A stretch of DNA of 32,359 nt from Acidobacteriota bacterium (lineage in GTDB: Bacteria; Acidobacteriota; Terriglobia; Acidiferrales; UBA7541), in NCBI GenBank assembly GCA_003223255.1, contig QHYJ01000152.1, forward strand, positions 1 through 32,359. The letters run 5' to 3'. Position 1 is the stretch's first letter, and the number at the start of each line of letters is the position of its first letter. Below are positions 22,741 through 31,199 of the stretch, piece by piece. The position numbers were made by a program, and so were the translations under genes. The notes below the pieces were generated by a model that saw only the letters and a list, made by a program, of their open reading frames with translations, was not told where the DNA came from and did no database searches.

Positions 22741-24003
22741 GTGTGTGTTCGCATGAAGCGGGGCGTGTTGAAGCGCGGCGTGCAGTTTCGCGAGCCAGTC
22801 GGTGTGGCGCTAGAAACCTTGCACCAGCACAAGATGCGCTCCTTCCTGATGCTGCTGGGCATCATCCTTTCCGTCTCCACGCTGATTGTCGTCATCTCGC
22901 TGATCTCCGGGGTGAACAAATACATCGCCAACCGCGTGGCCAATCTCGGCTCGAATGTGTTTCTGCTGACGCGCTTTCCGCTCATTACGGACGTGCAGGA
23001 ACTGGTCAAGGCGGAGCGCCGCAACAAGAAAGTCACCTGGGAAGACTACGAGGCGCTGCGCGACAACATGAAACTGCCGCTGCGCATGGGCGTGGAACAA
23101 CGCACCAACGGAAGAACGCGCGTGGGTTCGCAAGGGCTGGATGACACCAACATTCGCGGCGTCACCGCCAATATGGTGGACATCGACATCGAAACGCCGC
23201 GGGATGGGCGGTACATTTCCGAAGGGGACGATCAGAGCCGCGCGCCGGTGACCATGATCGGGAATGATCTGGCGGCGAAGCTCTTCCCGAATGTGGATCC
23301 CATCGGACGTGAAATCCTGATCGACGGGCGGCCCTTCCAGGTGGTGGGCGTCGGTAAAACGATTGGAACGGCTTTTGGCCAATCGCAAGACAATTTCGCT
23401 TATATCCCGATCCAGACGTATTTCAAAATGTACGGCACGAACGAGACCGTTTGGGTCAACATTCAGGCCGGCGGGCCGGATTGGATGGAGCGGACCCAGG
23501 ACGAAGCGCGCGCCATCATGCGGGCGCGGCGGCACCTGGCGCCGAATGAACCGGACAATTTCGGCATTCTAGATTCGGCCACGCTCATGCAGCTCTGGAA
23601 GAATTTGACGGGAGTTATTGCCACGGCCATGGTTGGAGTGGTCTCCGTGTTTCTGGTGATTGGCGGCGTGGTGATTATGAACGTGATGCTGGCGACGGTG
23701 ACGGAGCGGACGCGGGAGATTGGCATTCGCAAGGCCATGGGAGCGCGGCGCGGAGACATCCTGCTGCAGTTTTTGATTGAGGCGGCGGTGATGGCCGCCG
23801 CGGGCGGAGCCATCGGTGTAATCGTGGCCTACGGAATCGCGGTCCTGACTAGGGCGACGACTTCCGTACCCATGAACGTGCCTTTCGTGGCGGTCCTGCT
23901 CGCGGAAGCGATTTCGGCGGCGGTGGGAATTTTCTTCGGCGTGTATCCCGCAAGAAAGGCGGCACGATTGCAGCCCATTGAGGCTCTGCGGCAAGAGGTT
24001 TAG
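22741..24003 (+). CDS. MacB/FtsX-type ABC transporter permease
   Basis: A 420-residue permease with the standard plan: one N-terminal helix (L-M-L-L-G-I-I-L-S-V-S-T-L), a large periplasmic MacB core domain (about 60-290), then three helices in the FtsX domain with R-T-R-E-I-G-I-R-K-A-M-G-A-R-R-G-D-I and, at the end, Y-P-A-R-K-A-A-R-L-Q-P-I-E-A-L-R. Such permeases transmit mechanical work from a cytoplasmic ATPase for export of peptides, lipids or drugs. No ATPase gene is adjacent. AAGGAG (22732-22737) is close to GTG 22741; ATG 22753 is an alternative start. A second permease follows after 5 nt. Confidence 0.9.
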   Translation: MCVRMKRGVLKRGVQFREPVGVALETLHQHKMRSFLMLLGIILSVSTLIVVISLISGVNKYIANRVANLGSNVFLLTRFPLITDVQELVKAERRNKKVTWEDYEALRDNMKLPLRMGVEQRTNGRTRVGSQGLDDTNIRGVTANMVDIDIETPRDGRYISEGDDQSRAPVTMIGNDLAAKLFPNVDPIGREILIDGRPFQVVGVGKTIGTAFGQSQDNFAYIPIQTYFKMYGTNETVWVNIQAGGPDWMERTQDEARAIMRARRHLAPNEPDNFGILDSATLMQLWKNLTGVIATAMVGVVSVFLVIGGVVIMNVMLATVTERTREIGIRKAMGARRGDILLQFLIEAAVMAAAGGAIGVIVAYGIAVLTRATTSVPMNVPFVAVLLAEAISAAVGIFFGVYPARKAARLQPIEALRQEV

Positions 24004-24008
24004 CGAAC

Positions 24009-25283
24009 GTGAAGATCGGGATGCACATGCATTTGGGAGAGAACGCGCACATGGCGCTAACCACGCTGCGCGAGAACAAAATGCGGTCTTTTCTCACCGT
24101 GCTGGGCGTCGTCATCGGCATCACCGCCCTGCTTGCGGTTGTGGCCATCCTGGTGGGCGTCTATAGCGACATGAGCGCCTTTTTAAGCGACTTTGGGCCC
24201 AATACATTTTTTATTTTTAAATTTGATCCGGGGATTCACACCTCGGGACGTTTGTCCCGGGAGGAAATGGCCCGAAAGCCTCTGACGCTGGAAGACGCCA
24301 AGGCCATTGGGGAACTCTGCCCGGACGTGCAAGCCGTTTCCGCAGCCGTGCTCCCGCGTTTGGACGAAGCCGGGCGCGGCCAGATTCGAGTTGCCCGCTA
24401 CAGGAACAAAGAAGTGGCCGGAGTGGATTATCACGGAGTGCTGCCAGAAGACGAAATCGTGTTCAATTCGCACGCGGCGCACGGACGCTACCTCACGGAA
24501 GCGGAAAATCTTCACCGCTCGGAAGTGGCGCTCATTGGCCCGGACTTGGCGAAAGCCCTGTTTCCGGACGAGGATCCGCTCGGCAAGCCCGTTCTTGTCG
24601 ATGGCGTGTCGTATCAGGTCATCGGAGTGATGGCCCGCCGCAAGGGGCAATTGATGAAGGGGTATCAGACGGAGAAGGCCATTCTGGTGCCCTACCGCAC
24701 GTATCAAAAACACCGGCCGATGGACGATGAAAACCTAATTGGAGCCGTTGCGTATCCGGGCCGCATGGCGGAAGCTGAAGATGAGATTCGTGGCGTGTTG
24801 CGCCGGCGAAGAAATGTTCCTTACGACTAGCCGGACAATTTTGGCATTTCGAGCGCCACCGCCATCGCCGACCAGTTCCGCCAGATTACCGCTTCGGTGG
24901 CTCTGTTGATTTCTGTGGTCAGCTCGATCGGCCTGCTGGTGGGCGGCGTCGGCGTGATGAACATCATGCTGATGTCGGTGACGCAGCGCACGCGCGAGAT
25001 CGGCGTGCGCATCGCCATTGGTGCGCGAAAGCGCGACATCATTTGACAATTCCTGACCGAAGCCATGGTGCTGACCGGAGCGGGCGGCGTTATCGGCGTG
25101 CTGCTGGGTGGCGGGATCAGCTTGTTGATCAATGCGCTGGTGCCGAAACTCCCGTCGACGATCCCTTTGTGGGCCATCGTCATGGCCGTGGGCGTGTCCA
25201 TGGGCGTGGGGCTCTTCTTTGGGATGTATCCCGCGGTCAAAGCCGCGCGGCTCGATCCGGTGGAAGCCCTGCGTTACGAATAA
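24009..25283 (+). pseudogene. Second MacB/FtsX permease with two in-frame stops
   Basis: The full frame from GTG 24009 to TAA 25283 spans 424 codons, the same size and plan as its neighbour. The MacB-like N-terminal helix and periplasmic domain read normally, but TAG at 24828-24830 interrupts before P-D-N-F-G-I, and TGA at 25044-25046 interrupts within R-K-R-D-I-I-*-Q-F-L-T-E-A, between the first FtsX helix and the rest. The end is normal (Y-P-A-V-K-A-A-R-L-D-P-V-E-A-L-R). There is no frameshift. Without readthrough the product lacks all three C-terminal helices and cannot work as a permease. Recent nonsense decay, sequence error or suppression are the options. Confidence 0.8.
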
Positions 25284-25415
25284 GACGTTACGCAGGACCG
25301 CCAGGAGGGATTTCCTGCAGTTGCGATCGGGAAGATCTTTACTCCCATAGAAATCCTTCCGCCGCGCATGCTTTCCAGGATTTATGCGCCTCACTCCGCA
25401 TTGCTTCCAACAAGA

Positions 25416-27164
25416 TTAGGGATTGCTGTTGGGCGTTGCGATTTGCTGCTTTTCGTCTACGGCAAACAGCAAGTAGTTAGTGAAGCTCAAGCGCCGGTGA
25501 ATGCGTTTTCCTTTTCGTTCGCTGTACACTTCGGCTGTCTGCGGCAGCCACATGTCAACGCCGCGGCTGGCGAAGTGCACCGGGCCGTACTGGATGGCGG
25601 TATGTTCCGCGGTGAGCCGAATGTCGGGAACGCCAGCGATCAAGTCCGTCTGTACGCCCAGGATTTGGTAGCTGTCCGCAACAATCCAAGCCCGGCCTTT
25701 CAGCGCGACCGGATAATTCTCCAGTCCGATTCTGTAGGCCCGGATCTTGTTCGGTTGGTCTTCTCTCTGGCGAAAATAAACCTGCCAGGTGCGTGTGCCA
25801 TTCCAGGTCGCAAGCCCCTCGCATTTCATGGCAAAGGTCCCCGAATAGTAGGGATGGAAAATAAGAACGAGCGCCGGCAATCCCCTCGTGGTCATCCCCC
25901 CTGGTGCATCGGCGGGTGTGGAGCCGCTGCTCTCATATTCTTGCAAGTCGAGAACCCCGGGCCGGACTTCCGTGATCGATACGACATAGTCGTATTTTCG
26001 TTTTTGGGTCGCGGTCACGTTTCCCGACCTGGCGAGCGTTTCATGTTGTAAGAATTCCGTAGCCGTAAAACGATCCACATTCTCGACAAATTCCTGGATT
26101 CTCTTGCCTGCTCTTTCCAGCACCTCCTCGAGATTGCATGCGGCGCCGGGTTCTACCGGCGGAACATTTTCGTCCACATCCGGGGGCAACCAAAGCGTAT
26201 CGCCCGGTCGCGGAGCCGGCTTGGCAGAAGCCGCAGCGGAGCTCTTCTCCCGGGAATCCGCCTTCGGCTGTTCGGAAGAAGTCCGCACCTCGGAGGGCGC
26301 ATGCAAATCCTCCAACTGCTTCCTGGCGGCAACGTCTTCCGGGTGGTCTTTCAGATAGGTTCGCAGCACCTCATCGGCTCTTGCCGCCAAAGCGCGCGCC
26401 AAGAGCGGGGCCGCGCTAGCGGCTTCCTCATGACCCAATTCCATGGCCCGTTCCGCATGAAGAACAGCTTCCGCGGTAGAGCCCGCGCGCAAGGCGATTT
26501 CTGCAAGGACCGCCTGCGTCCGCCAGTAGGCCGGATCTATCTTTTCCGCGCGGACTAGATATTCCATGGCCTCCAAAGCCTTATTCTCATGGAGAAGAGC
26601 CTCGCTCATCGAGACCATAGCCGAAACATGATCGGGAAGAAGCTCTAGGGTTCTCGCCCAGTAAGACTTGGCCTGCTCCCAGTCCCCGGAGCGCGAAGCG
26701 TACAGACCAAAAACATAATTTACTTCCGCATCAGAAGCAGGCGGTGGATAGGCTCTCTCTCCGCCGGTCTGCGGCCGCAGTTGAACATCCACCCTGAGCG
26801 CGCCCGCGCCGCTTGGGTCGACCGGTTGAACCGCGCGCTCAAAGCCGGGAGCGAGCACTTGGATTTCGTATTTCGCTCGAGCCACTTCATCCCATCGCAG
26901 GTGGCCCTTTTTCGTTACTCCTTGCTTGTACAGTTGCCCAGCCGCGGTGAACAACGTCAGCGCTGCCGTATCCGCGAGGCTGGCGCCGTCTGGTCCACGG
27001 AGGTAAATGTCAAGGTCCACGGAGGAATTGGATTGGCTGGCCATCATCGTGCGCGCAGAGTCAGCTGGCAGATGCAACCTCGGTCGTTGAACCAGAGCAG
27101 GCTCGCTTGACAAGACACCAACGAGAAAGAAATGAGCAAAGACGAAATAGGCTGGGATACGCAA
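25416..27164 (-). CDS. Secreted TPR-repeat protein
   Basis: A 582-residue protein. A hydrophobic N-terminus (Y-F-V-F-A-H-F-F-L-V-G-V-L) acts as signal sequence. Residues about 50-130 look like a carboxypeptidase-regulatory/PEGA-type beta domain (G-P-D-G-A-S-L-A). TPR helices follow at about 145-290 (W-E-Q-A-K-S-Y-W-A-R-T-L-E-L-L-P; A-L-E-A-M-E-Y-L-V-R-A-E-K-I-D-P; A-V-L-H-A-E-R-A-M-E). A charged linker leads to a C-terminal beta domain (about 340-582) of unknown function. TPR proteins of this layout are common in acidobacteria as periplasmic scaffolds. Start is a TTG at 27164, the only start between the upstream stop and the signal sequence. Divergent from the M28 gene. Confidence 0.75.
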   Translation of the reverse strand: MRIPAYFVFAHFFLVGVLSSEPALVQRPRLHLPADSARTMMASQSNSSVDLDIYLRGPDGASLADTAALTLFTAAGQLYKQGVTKKGHLRWDEVARAKYEIQVLAPGFERAVQPVDPSGAGALRVDVQLRPQTGGERAYPPPASDAEVNYVFGLYASRSGDWEQAKSYWARTLELLPDHVSAMVSMSEALLHENKALEAMEYLVRAEKIDPAYWRTQAVLAEIALRAGSTAEAVLHAERAMELGHEEAASAAPLLARALAARADEVLRTYLKDHPEDVAARKQLEDLHAPSEVRTSSEQPKADSREKSSAAASAKPAPRPGDTLWLPPDVDENVPPVEPGAACNLEEVLERAGKRIQEFVENVDRFTATEFLQHETLARSGNVTATQKRKYDYVVSITEVRPGVLDLQEYESSGSTPADAPGGMTTRGLPALVLIFHPYYSGTFAMKCEGLATWNGTRTWQVYFRQREDQPNKIRAYRIGLENYPVALKGRAWIVADSYQILGVQTDLIAGVPDIRLTAEHTAIQYGPVHFASRGVDMWLPQTAEVYSERKGKRIHRRLSFTNYLLFAVDEKQQIATPNSNP

Positions 27165-27300
27165 AGATGTGGTCCTCGCTTGCTACCCGGCAAGGCCCGA
27201 TGATTGAAACAATCATACACTCCCCGGGCTCGGGAGCGCAGGAGAATAGTGCTCTCAACCCCTTCTCAACCCCGGGTTGCGTATCCGCGTGACATTGCGT

Positions 27301-28983
27301 ATGTTGCTGGCCATGAAACGGACCAAAATTTCACTCCTCGTTCTTGCAGGTGTTGCTGGGCTCGGCGTTACCGCTCTCACACAAAACAAGCAGCCGGTGC
27401 CGGCCAGTGTGGCGAGCGGATTCAACACCATCCGCGAAGACGCGCTGCGCGCCGACCTGACGTTTCTGGCTTCGGACGCGCTCGAGGGCCGCATGTCCTT
27501 GCAGACTGGCGATGCAGTTGCCATCCAGTGGATCGCCTCGGAATTTGCCAAGGCCGGCCTGCAACCTGCGGCCAATGGCAGCTTCCTCGAGCCGGTCGAG
27601 CTAATCGAATACCGTGGCGACCGCGAGCATAGCTATGTGGCGCTCAAGCGCGGCGGCAGCGAGAAGCAGTGGAAATTTCCCGAAGCCTTTGGTTCCTACC
27701 ATTCCGACGTGGACGTGACTGCGGACGTGGTCTTTGCCGGCTTCGGCATCACTGCGCCGGAACTGCATTACGACGATTACCAGGGAATCGACGCGCGCGG
27801 AAAAATCGTGCTGATTTTCGACCACGAGCCGCAAGAGACCGATCCCGCCTCCATCTTCAACGGCACGGGCAACACGCGCTACGCTACGGGACGCGTGAAA
27901 ATTCTGAACGCCGAGGAGCATGGCGCGGTGGGCGTCTTGATGGTCGCGGAGCCCAATCGCAAGCATCCTTCGAATCAGGAGCGCATTGCGCGAATTGGCG
28001 GCTCCGCGACGCGCGCTGTGCCGCTGCCCTCGCAGGCCCTGGTCGAGGACGCGCTCCATACCCCTGCCGCCATCGTTTCCGATGCTGTCGGCAAAGAACT
28101 TTTGGCCACAGCGGGAGCAACTCCTTCGGAGTTGCAGGCCGGCATCGATCGCGACTTGAAGCCGCAATCGCGCGCGCTGCCCGAAACGCAAGTCACGCTG
28201 CATTATCGCAACTCGTCTGTGACGACCGGCAGGACTTACAACCTTGCCGGTTTGCTCGAAGGCAGCGATCCAAAGCTCAAGGCGGAAACCATCCTGTTTT
28301 CCGGCCATCACGATCACGACGGCATCAGTGGTGACCAGATCTGGCACGGTGCCGACGACAACGGCTCCGGCACCGTGGGCGTGGTTCGGCTGGCGCACGC
28401 CTTTGCCGCCAACGCTAGCCAAGGCGAGAAGCCCAAGCGTTCGCTGCTCTTCGTGGTTTTTGCCGCCGAAGAGCGCGGCCTGCTCGGCTCCTTCTACATG
28501 GCTGCGCATCCGCTGCGTCCGCTCGAGACCACGCGCGCGGTCGTCAATTTCGACATGATCGGCCGCAACGAAACGGAAAGCGACCAGACCAAAGGCCTCG
28601 TCGAAATCCCCGCCGATACCACCAATCGCCTGAACCTTATCGGCGCATCCTACAGCCCGGACTACGACCGGACCGTGGTGCAAGAGAACAAGTATGTCGG
28701 GTTGGATTTGGACTACCGCTTCGATCGCGAGTACGCGCTCAACATTTTCTTCCGCAGCGACCAGTTCCCCTTTGTGCTGCACAACATTCCGTCGTTCTGG
28801 TGGTTCACCGGCTTTCATCCCGATTACCACCACACCACGGACACGGCCGACAAGATCAATTACGGGAAAATGGCCAAGATTCTGCGCCTCGCGTACTTGA
28901 CCGGCTACCGATTCGCCAATGAAGCTGCTCCGCCCAAGTTCGTAGCCAACCCCGGCGGCCATGGCACAGGGCAAATCAATTAG
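27301..28983 (+). CDS. Secreted M28-family zinc peptidase
   Basis: About 560 residues. Signal sequence near the N-terminus (L-L-V-L-A-G-V-A-G-L-G-V-T-A-L). A PA-like insert (F-A-G-F-G-I-T-A-P-E then D-A-R-G-K-I-V-L) precedes the catalytic domain. Two-zinc aminopeptidase ligands are all present: G-H-H-D-H (336-339 region), G-A-D-D-N-G-S-G (Asp352/353), A-A-E-E-R-G (Glu390/391), N-F-D-M-I-G-R and T-T-D-T-A-D-K preceded by His-His. It should remove N-terminal amino acids from peptides in the periplasm or outside the cell. Start is uncertain between ATG 27301 and ATG 27313; no strong ribosome binding site is seen. TAG stop. Confidence 0.88.
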   Translation: MLLAMKRTKISLLVLAGVAGLGVTALTQNKQPVPASVASGFNTIREDALRADLTFLASDALEGRMSLQTGDAVAIQWIASEFAKAGLQPAANGSFLEPVELIEYRGDREHSYVALKRGGSEKQWKFPEAFGSYHSDVDVTADVVFAGFGITAPELHYDDYQGIDARGKIVLIFDHEPQETDPASIFNGTGNTRYATGRVKILNAEEHGAVGVLMVAEPNRKHPSNQERIARIGGSATRAVPLPSQALVEDALHTPAAIVSDAVGKELLATAGATPSELQAGIDRDLKPQSRALPETQVTLHYRNSSVTTGRTYNLAGLLEGSDPKLKAETILFSGHHDHDGISGDQIWHGADDNGSGTVGVVRLAHAFAANASQGEKPKRSLLFVVFAAEERGLLGSFYMAAHPLRPLETTRAVVNFDMIGRNETESDQTKGLVEIPADTTNRLNLIGASYSPDYDRTVVQENKYVGLDLDYRFDREYALNIFFRSDQFPFVLHNIPSFWWFTGFHPDYHHTTDTADKINYGKMAKILRLAYLTGYRFANEAAPPKFVANPGGHGTGQIN

Positions 28984-29035
28984 CCGTAAATCAAACTAAC
29001 CGGAGAACTACGAACTGCAAGAGACCTCCCTCCGG

Positions 29036-29063
29036 CTCAGACTGCGGAAGACCGCAACCTGAG
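29036..29063. terminator. Hairpin between converging genes
   Basis: CTCAG-AC-TGCGG (29036-29047), loop AAGA, CCGCA-AC-CTGAG (29052-29063): two 5-bp stems around a 2x2 mismatch. It lies after the M28 stop and before the DUF1801 stop. No T tract follows on either strand, so termination is only suggested. Confidence 0.35.
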
Positions 29064-29106
29064 GGGTCGGGATGACCAGTTGTGTGGCCCGGCCGCTGCA
29101 AAACCG

Positions 29107-29517
29107 TCAGCGAGCATTTTTGTTTTCGAGTTGGGCGACGCGGCCGCGCACAATTTTCTTTATCAGCGCCATTGGCAGCGGCTTGTCGATGGGGAAGTGA
29201 ATGGTCCCTTTAGAAACGGAGAAGCCCTTCAGCTGGCTTTTGAACTTCGCCATGATCGCCGCAGTGGGGAACAGGCTGCAGTGATCGGAAAACGCCGCGA
29301 ACCATACCAGCATTCCTTCCTCGCTTTTGAACGCGGGAATCCGATAGCTGATGGTTTCGGTGGCTTTGCGCGGCACAACGGAACGAATCGCCGCGCGGAT
29401 TTTTTTCAAAGCGCTGCGCGCGGGTTCCGGGACGCGCGCTAAGTACTCCTCCACGTTTTTAGGAGGGCCTGTGCGTTTGGCCGGAGACCTGCTTTTGCGC
29501 GATTTCGTCTTTTTCAC
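29107..29517 (-). CDS. DUF1801 (YdhG-like) protein
   Basis: A 136-residue cytoplasmic protein. A Lys/Arg-rich head (1-20) precedes the DUF1801 fold: V-E-E-Y-L-A-R-V-P-E-P-A-R, L-K-K-I-R-A-A-I-R-S-V-V-P, E-T-I-S-Y-R-I-P-A-F, then F-S-D-H-C-S-L-F-P and G-F-S-V-S-K-G-T-I-H-F-P with K-K-I-V-R. These are the conserved segments of the family, whose function is unknown (some members relate to frataxin-like folds). GTG start at 29517. Confidence 0.88.
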   Translation of the reverse strand: MKKTKSRKSRSPAKRTGPPKNVEEYLARVPEPARSALKKIRAAIRSVVPRKATETISYRIPAFKSEEGMLVWFAAFSDHCSLFPTAAIMAKFKSQLKGFSVSKGTIHFPIDKPLPMALIKKIVRGRVAQLENKNAR

Positions 29518-29556
29518 CCAGGCGAGTATAGCAGGCGATGGCCAAGTCTGCGCCGG

Positions 29557-29883
29557 TCAATAACCTTCAGGGGGAATTTCGTAGCCGGCAGCTTCGAGCG
29601 AACCGGCGCCGCTCCAGCCCCAGACGAGGACCACGTCTTCCTTGCCGGTGTTGTCGAAGCCGTGCCAGTGGCCGCGCGGTGTGAAAATCACATCGCCCTG
29701 GACAGAAGGCTCGCGGCCGGTGTCCGTGTAAATGAAGCCGCTGCCCTGAACGACGATGAAAAATTCGTCGGCGTTGGGATGGCGATGCTTGTCGTGGCGC
29801 GCGCCGGAAGGAAGAACGGTCCAGCCGATGAGCAGCTTGTCCGAACCGGTGGATTTCTCGTCAATGAGGAAGCGGACCTGCAT
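29557..29883 (-). CDS. Small cupin-domain protein
   Basis: A 108-residue single-domain cupin. First motif: R-H-D-K-H-R-H-P-N-A-D-E-F-F-I-V-V-Q-G-S-G (His, His, Glu metal ligands); second motif: G-D-V-I-F-T-P-R-G-H-W-H-G-F-D-N-T (His). It likely binds a metal and either a small carbohydrate, acid or amine; the reaction is unknown. The start overlaps the upstream dehydrogenase frame. In the cupin frame the codons just before ATG 29883 read G-L-K-R-D-E-G-W-I-D without a stop, which hints that the upstream protein once ended or continued in this frame. Confidence 0.8.
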   Translation of the reverse strand: MQVRFLIDEKSTGSDKLLIGWTVLPSGARHDKHRHPNADEFFIVVQGSGFIYTDTGREPSVQGDVIFTPRGHWHGFDNTGKEDVVLVWGWSGAGSLEAAGYEIPPEGY

Positions 29884-30782
29884 GTCGATCCAACCTTCGT
29901 CGCGCTTGAGCCCGCTGACACAGGGGACACCTCGTAGACAGCAACAAAGTCGTGATGCGCCAGGCCGAGACCGCGGCAGGCGTTGAGCATTTCGTTGGCG
30001 GCGGCGCCGAGCGGGACGGGCACGCCCATTTTCCGGCCGAGGTCGAGCGCGAGCCGCATGTCTTTTTGCTGCAGGTTGACGTTGCCGTAGGTGGCGTCGG
30101 AACTATGGCCTTCCAGAATGAGCGGCGCGCGGTAGCTGAGTACCGGCGAAGCCACGACACTTTTGAGAAAAGCCTCCACGGCTACTTCGCGAGGGACGCC
30201 ACCTTTTTCGGCAAGCGCCACGCCTTCGCAAAAACCGATCACTTCGATGACCAGGGTCATGTTGAGCGCGACTTTAAGCTGTACGGCAAGGCCTTGCGCG
30301 CCGATGAAAGTGACTTTGGGACCGATGGCCAGAAGCACGGCCTGGACGCGTTCGAAAGCGGCTTTGTCACCCGCCACCATGAGCGCAGCTTGGCCCTGGC
30401 CAATCGTGAGCGTGGTGCCGGAAATGGGAGCATCGAGCATGGTGAGGCCGGCTTTAGCGAATTCGGCGGCGACGGCCCGGCTGCCGTCGGGATCGATGGT
30501 GCTCATGTCGAGATAGACGGCGTCTTTGCGCAGGCCGGCGATGACGCCGTTTTCGCCGAGAGCCAGAGCCCGAACGGCAGCGGAATCGGTAACTATGGAG
30601 AAGACGATTTCCGATCCACGCGCAACTTCGCGCGGTGAATCAGCCCAGAGTATGCCGCGTTGCAGTAGGGGCGCAGCCTTTTGCTTGGTGCGATTCCAGC
30701 CGGTGACGGTATGGCCGGCGGCAAACAAGCGCGGAACAATAGCCTGGCCCATGTCGCCAAGGCCAAGAAATCCAACTTTCAC
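29688..30782 (-). CDS. 3-hydroxyisobutyrate-dehydrogenase-like oxidoreductase, frameshifted end
   Basis: Residues 1 to about 286 are a complete beta-hydroxyacid dehydrogenase: G-L-G-D-M-G-Q-A (Rossmann), D-A-P-I-S-G-T (substrate), the catalytic lysine in V-Q-L-K-V-A-L-N and the C-terminal helices ending L-A-H-H-D-F-V-A-V-Y-E-V. The enzyme oxidises or reduces small beta-hydroxy acids or semialdehydes with NAD(P). After about residue 286 the frame runs 75 residues of Ser/Ala/Arg-rich sequence through the cupin gene in a different frame, unlike the family. A 1-nt change in the run of four G (29923-29926, plus strand) would explain it. GTG start at 30782, preceded by GAGAGGTG. Confidence 0.8.
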   Translation of the reverse strand: MKVGFLGLGDMGQAIVPRLFAAGHTVTGWNRTKQKAAPLLQRGILWADSPREVARGSEIVFSIVTDSAAVRALALGENGVIAGLRKDAVYLDMSTIDPDGSRAVAAEFAKAGLTMLDAPISGTTLTIGQGQAALMVAGDKAAFERVQAVLLAIGPKVTFIGAQGLAVQLKVALNMTLVIEVIGFCEGVALAEKGGVPREVAVEAFLKSVVASPVLSYRAPLILEGHSSDATYGNVNLQQKDMRLALDLGRKMGVPVPLGAAANEMLNACRGLGLAHHDFVAVYEVSPVSAGSSATKVGSTCRSASSLTRNPPVRTSCSSAGPFFLPARATTSIAIPTPTNFSSSFRAAASFTRTPAASLLSRAM

Positions 30783-30927
30783 GAAGCACCTCTCTCCGAT
30801 GCGAGAAACAAGAGCGGCATTTGATGGAGATAGTATCGAAGGCGGACAGGATAATGTTGATTTATTTGTGTTCAGCGGCGGAGCCTCGTGACCGGCAACA
30901 AACGCACAAACGCAAGAGCGGCCGGCT

Positions 30928-30959
30928 GGACATTTATATCGTAGTACGATATATTAGAA
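30928..30959 (+). promoter_or_regulatory. tonB promoter with a perfect operator palindrome
   Basis: TGGACA (30928-30933), 17-bp spacer, TATATT (30951-30956). A perfect 19-bp palindrome TATATCGTA-G-TACGATATA (30936-30954) fills the spacer and the first part of the -10, so a bound protein would block RNA polymerase. It matches the two sites before the PEGA gene. PadR-type regulators often control acidobacterial ABC permease genes, but the regulator is not in the window and its family is a guess. Confidence 0.7.
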
Positions 30960-31004
30960 GAGCGCCCGAGCCCCGGGCCGGGCCGACCAGAAACGGCCAA
31001 ACAA

Positions 31005-31055
31005 GTTCGACAGGGAACCATAGGGTCCCGTAAGAAGCACAGGCGCCCGTCGAAC
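31005..31055 (+). promoter_or_regulatory. Structured leader segment before tonB
   Basis: GTTCGAC (31005-31011) is the exact complement of GTCGAAC (31049-31055), and between them GGGAACC and GGTCCC (31013-31028) form an inner hairpin. It sits in the about 240-nt leader between the predicted transcription start and ATG 31200. No known riboswitch motif was recognised; the rest of the 30783-31199 gap shows only the promoter/operator and the ribosome binding site. Confidence 0.4.
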
Positions 31056-31199
31056 GGATCATTCCTTCTTAAGGCAAAGTTTTCCCGCCGCTCCCCTAAG
31101 TTCCCCGAACCGAAAACTCGACCCGCAGGCCCGCCGGCATTTTGCGCTAGCAGCTTCGCTGTTCGATGGGACACCCCGCAGCGCAAGAAAGGAGAGGAG

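Noticed and set aside
179-28983. Use of an alternative genetic code with TAG as Gln
   Set aside because: Several intact genes end at TAG exactly where their families end, so TAG works as a stop in this genome.
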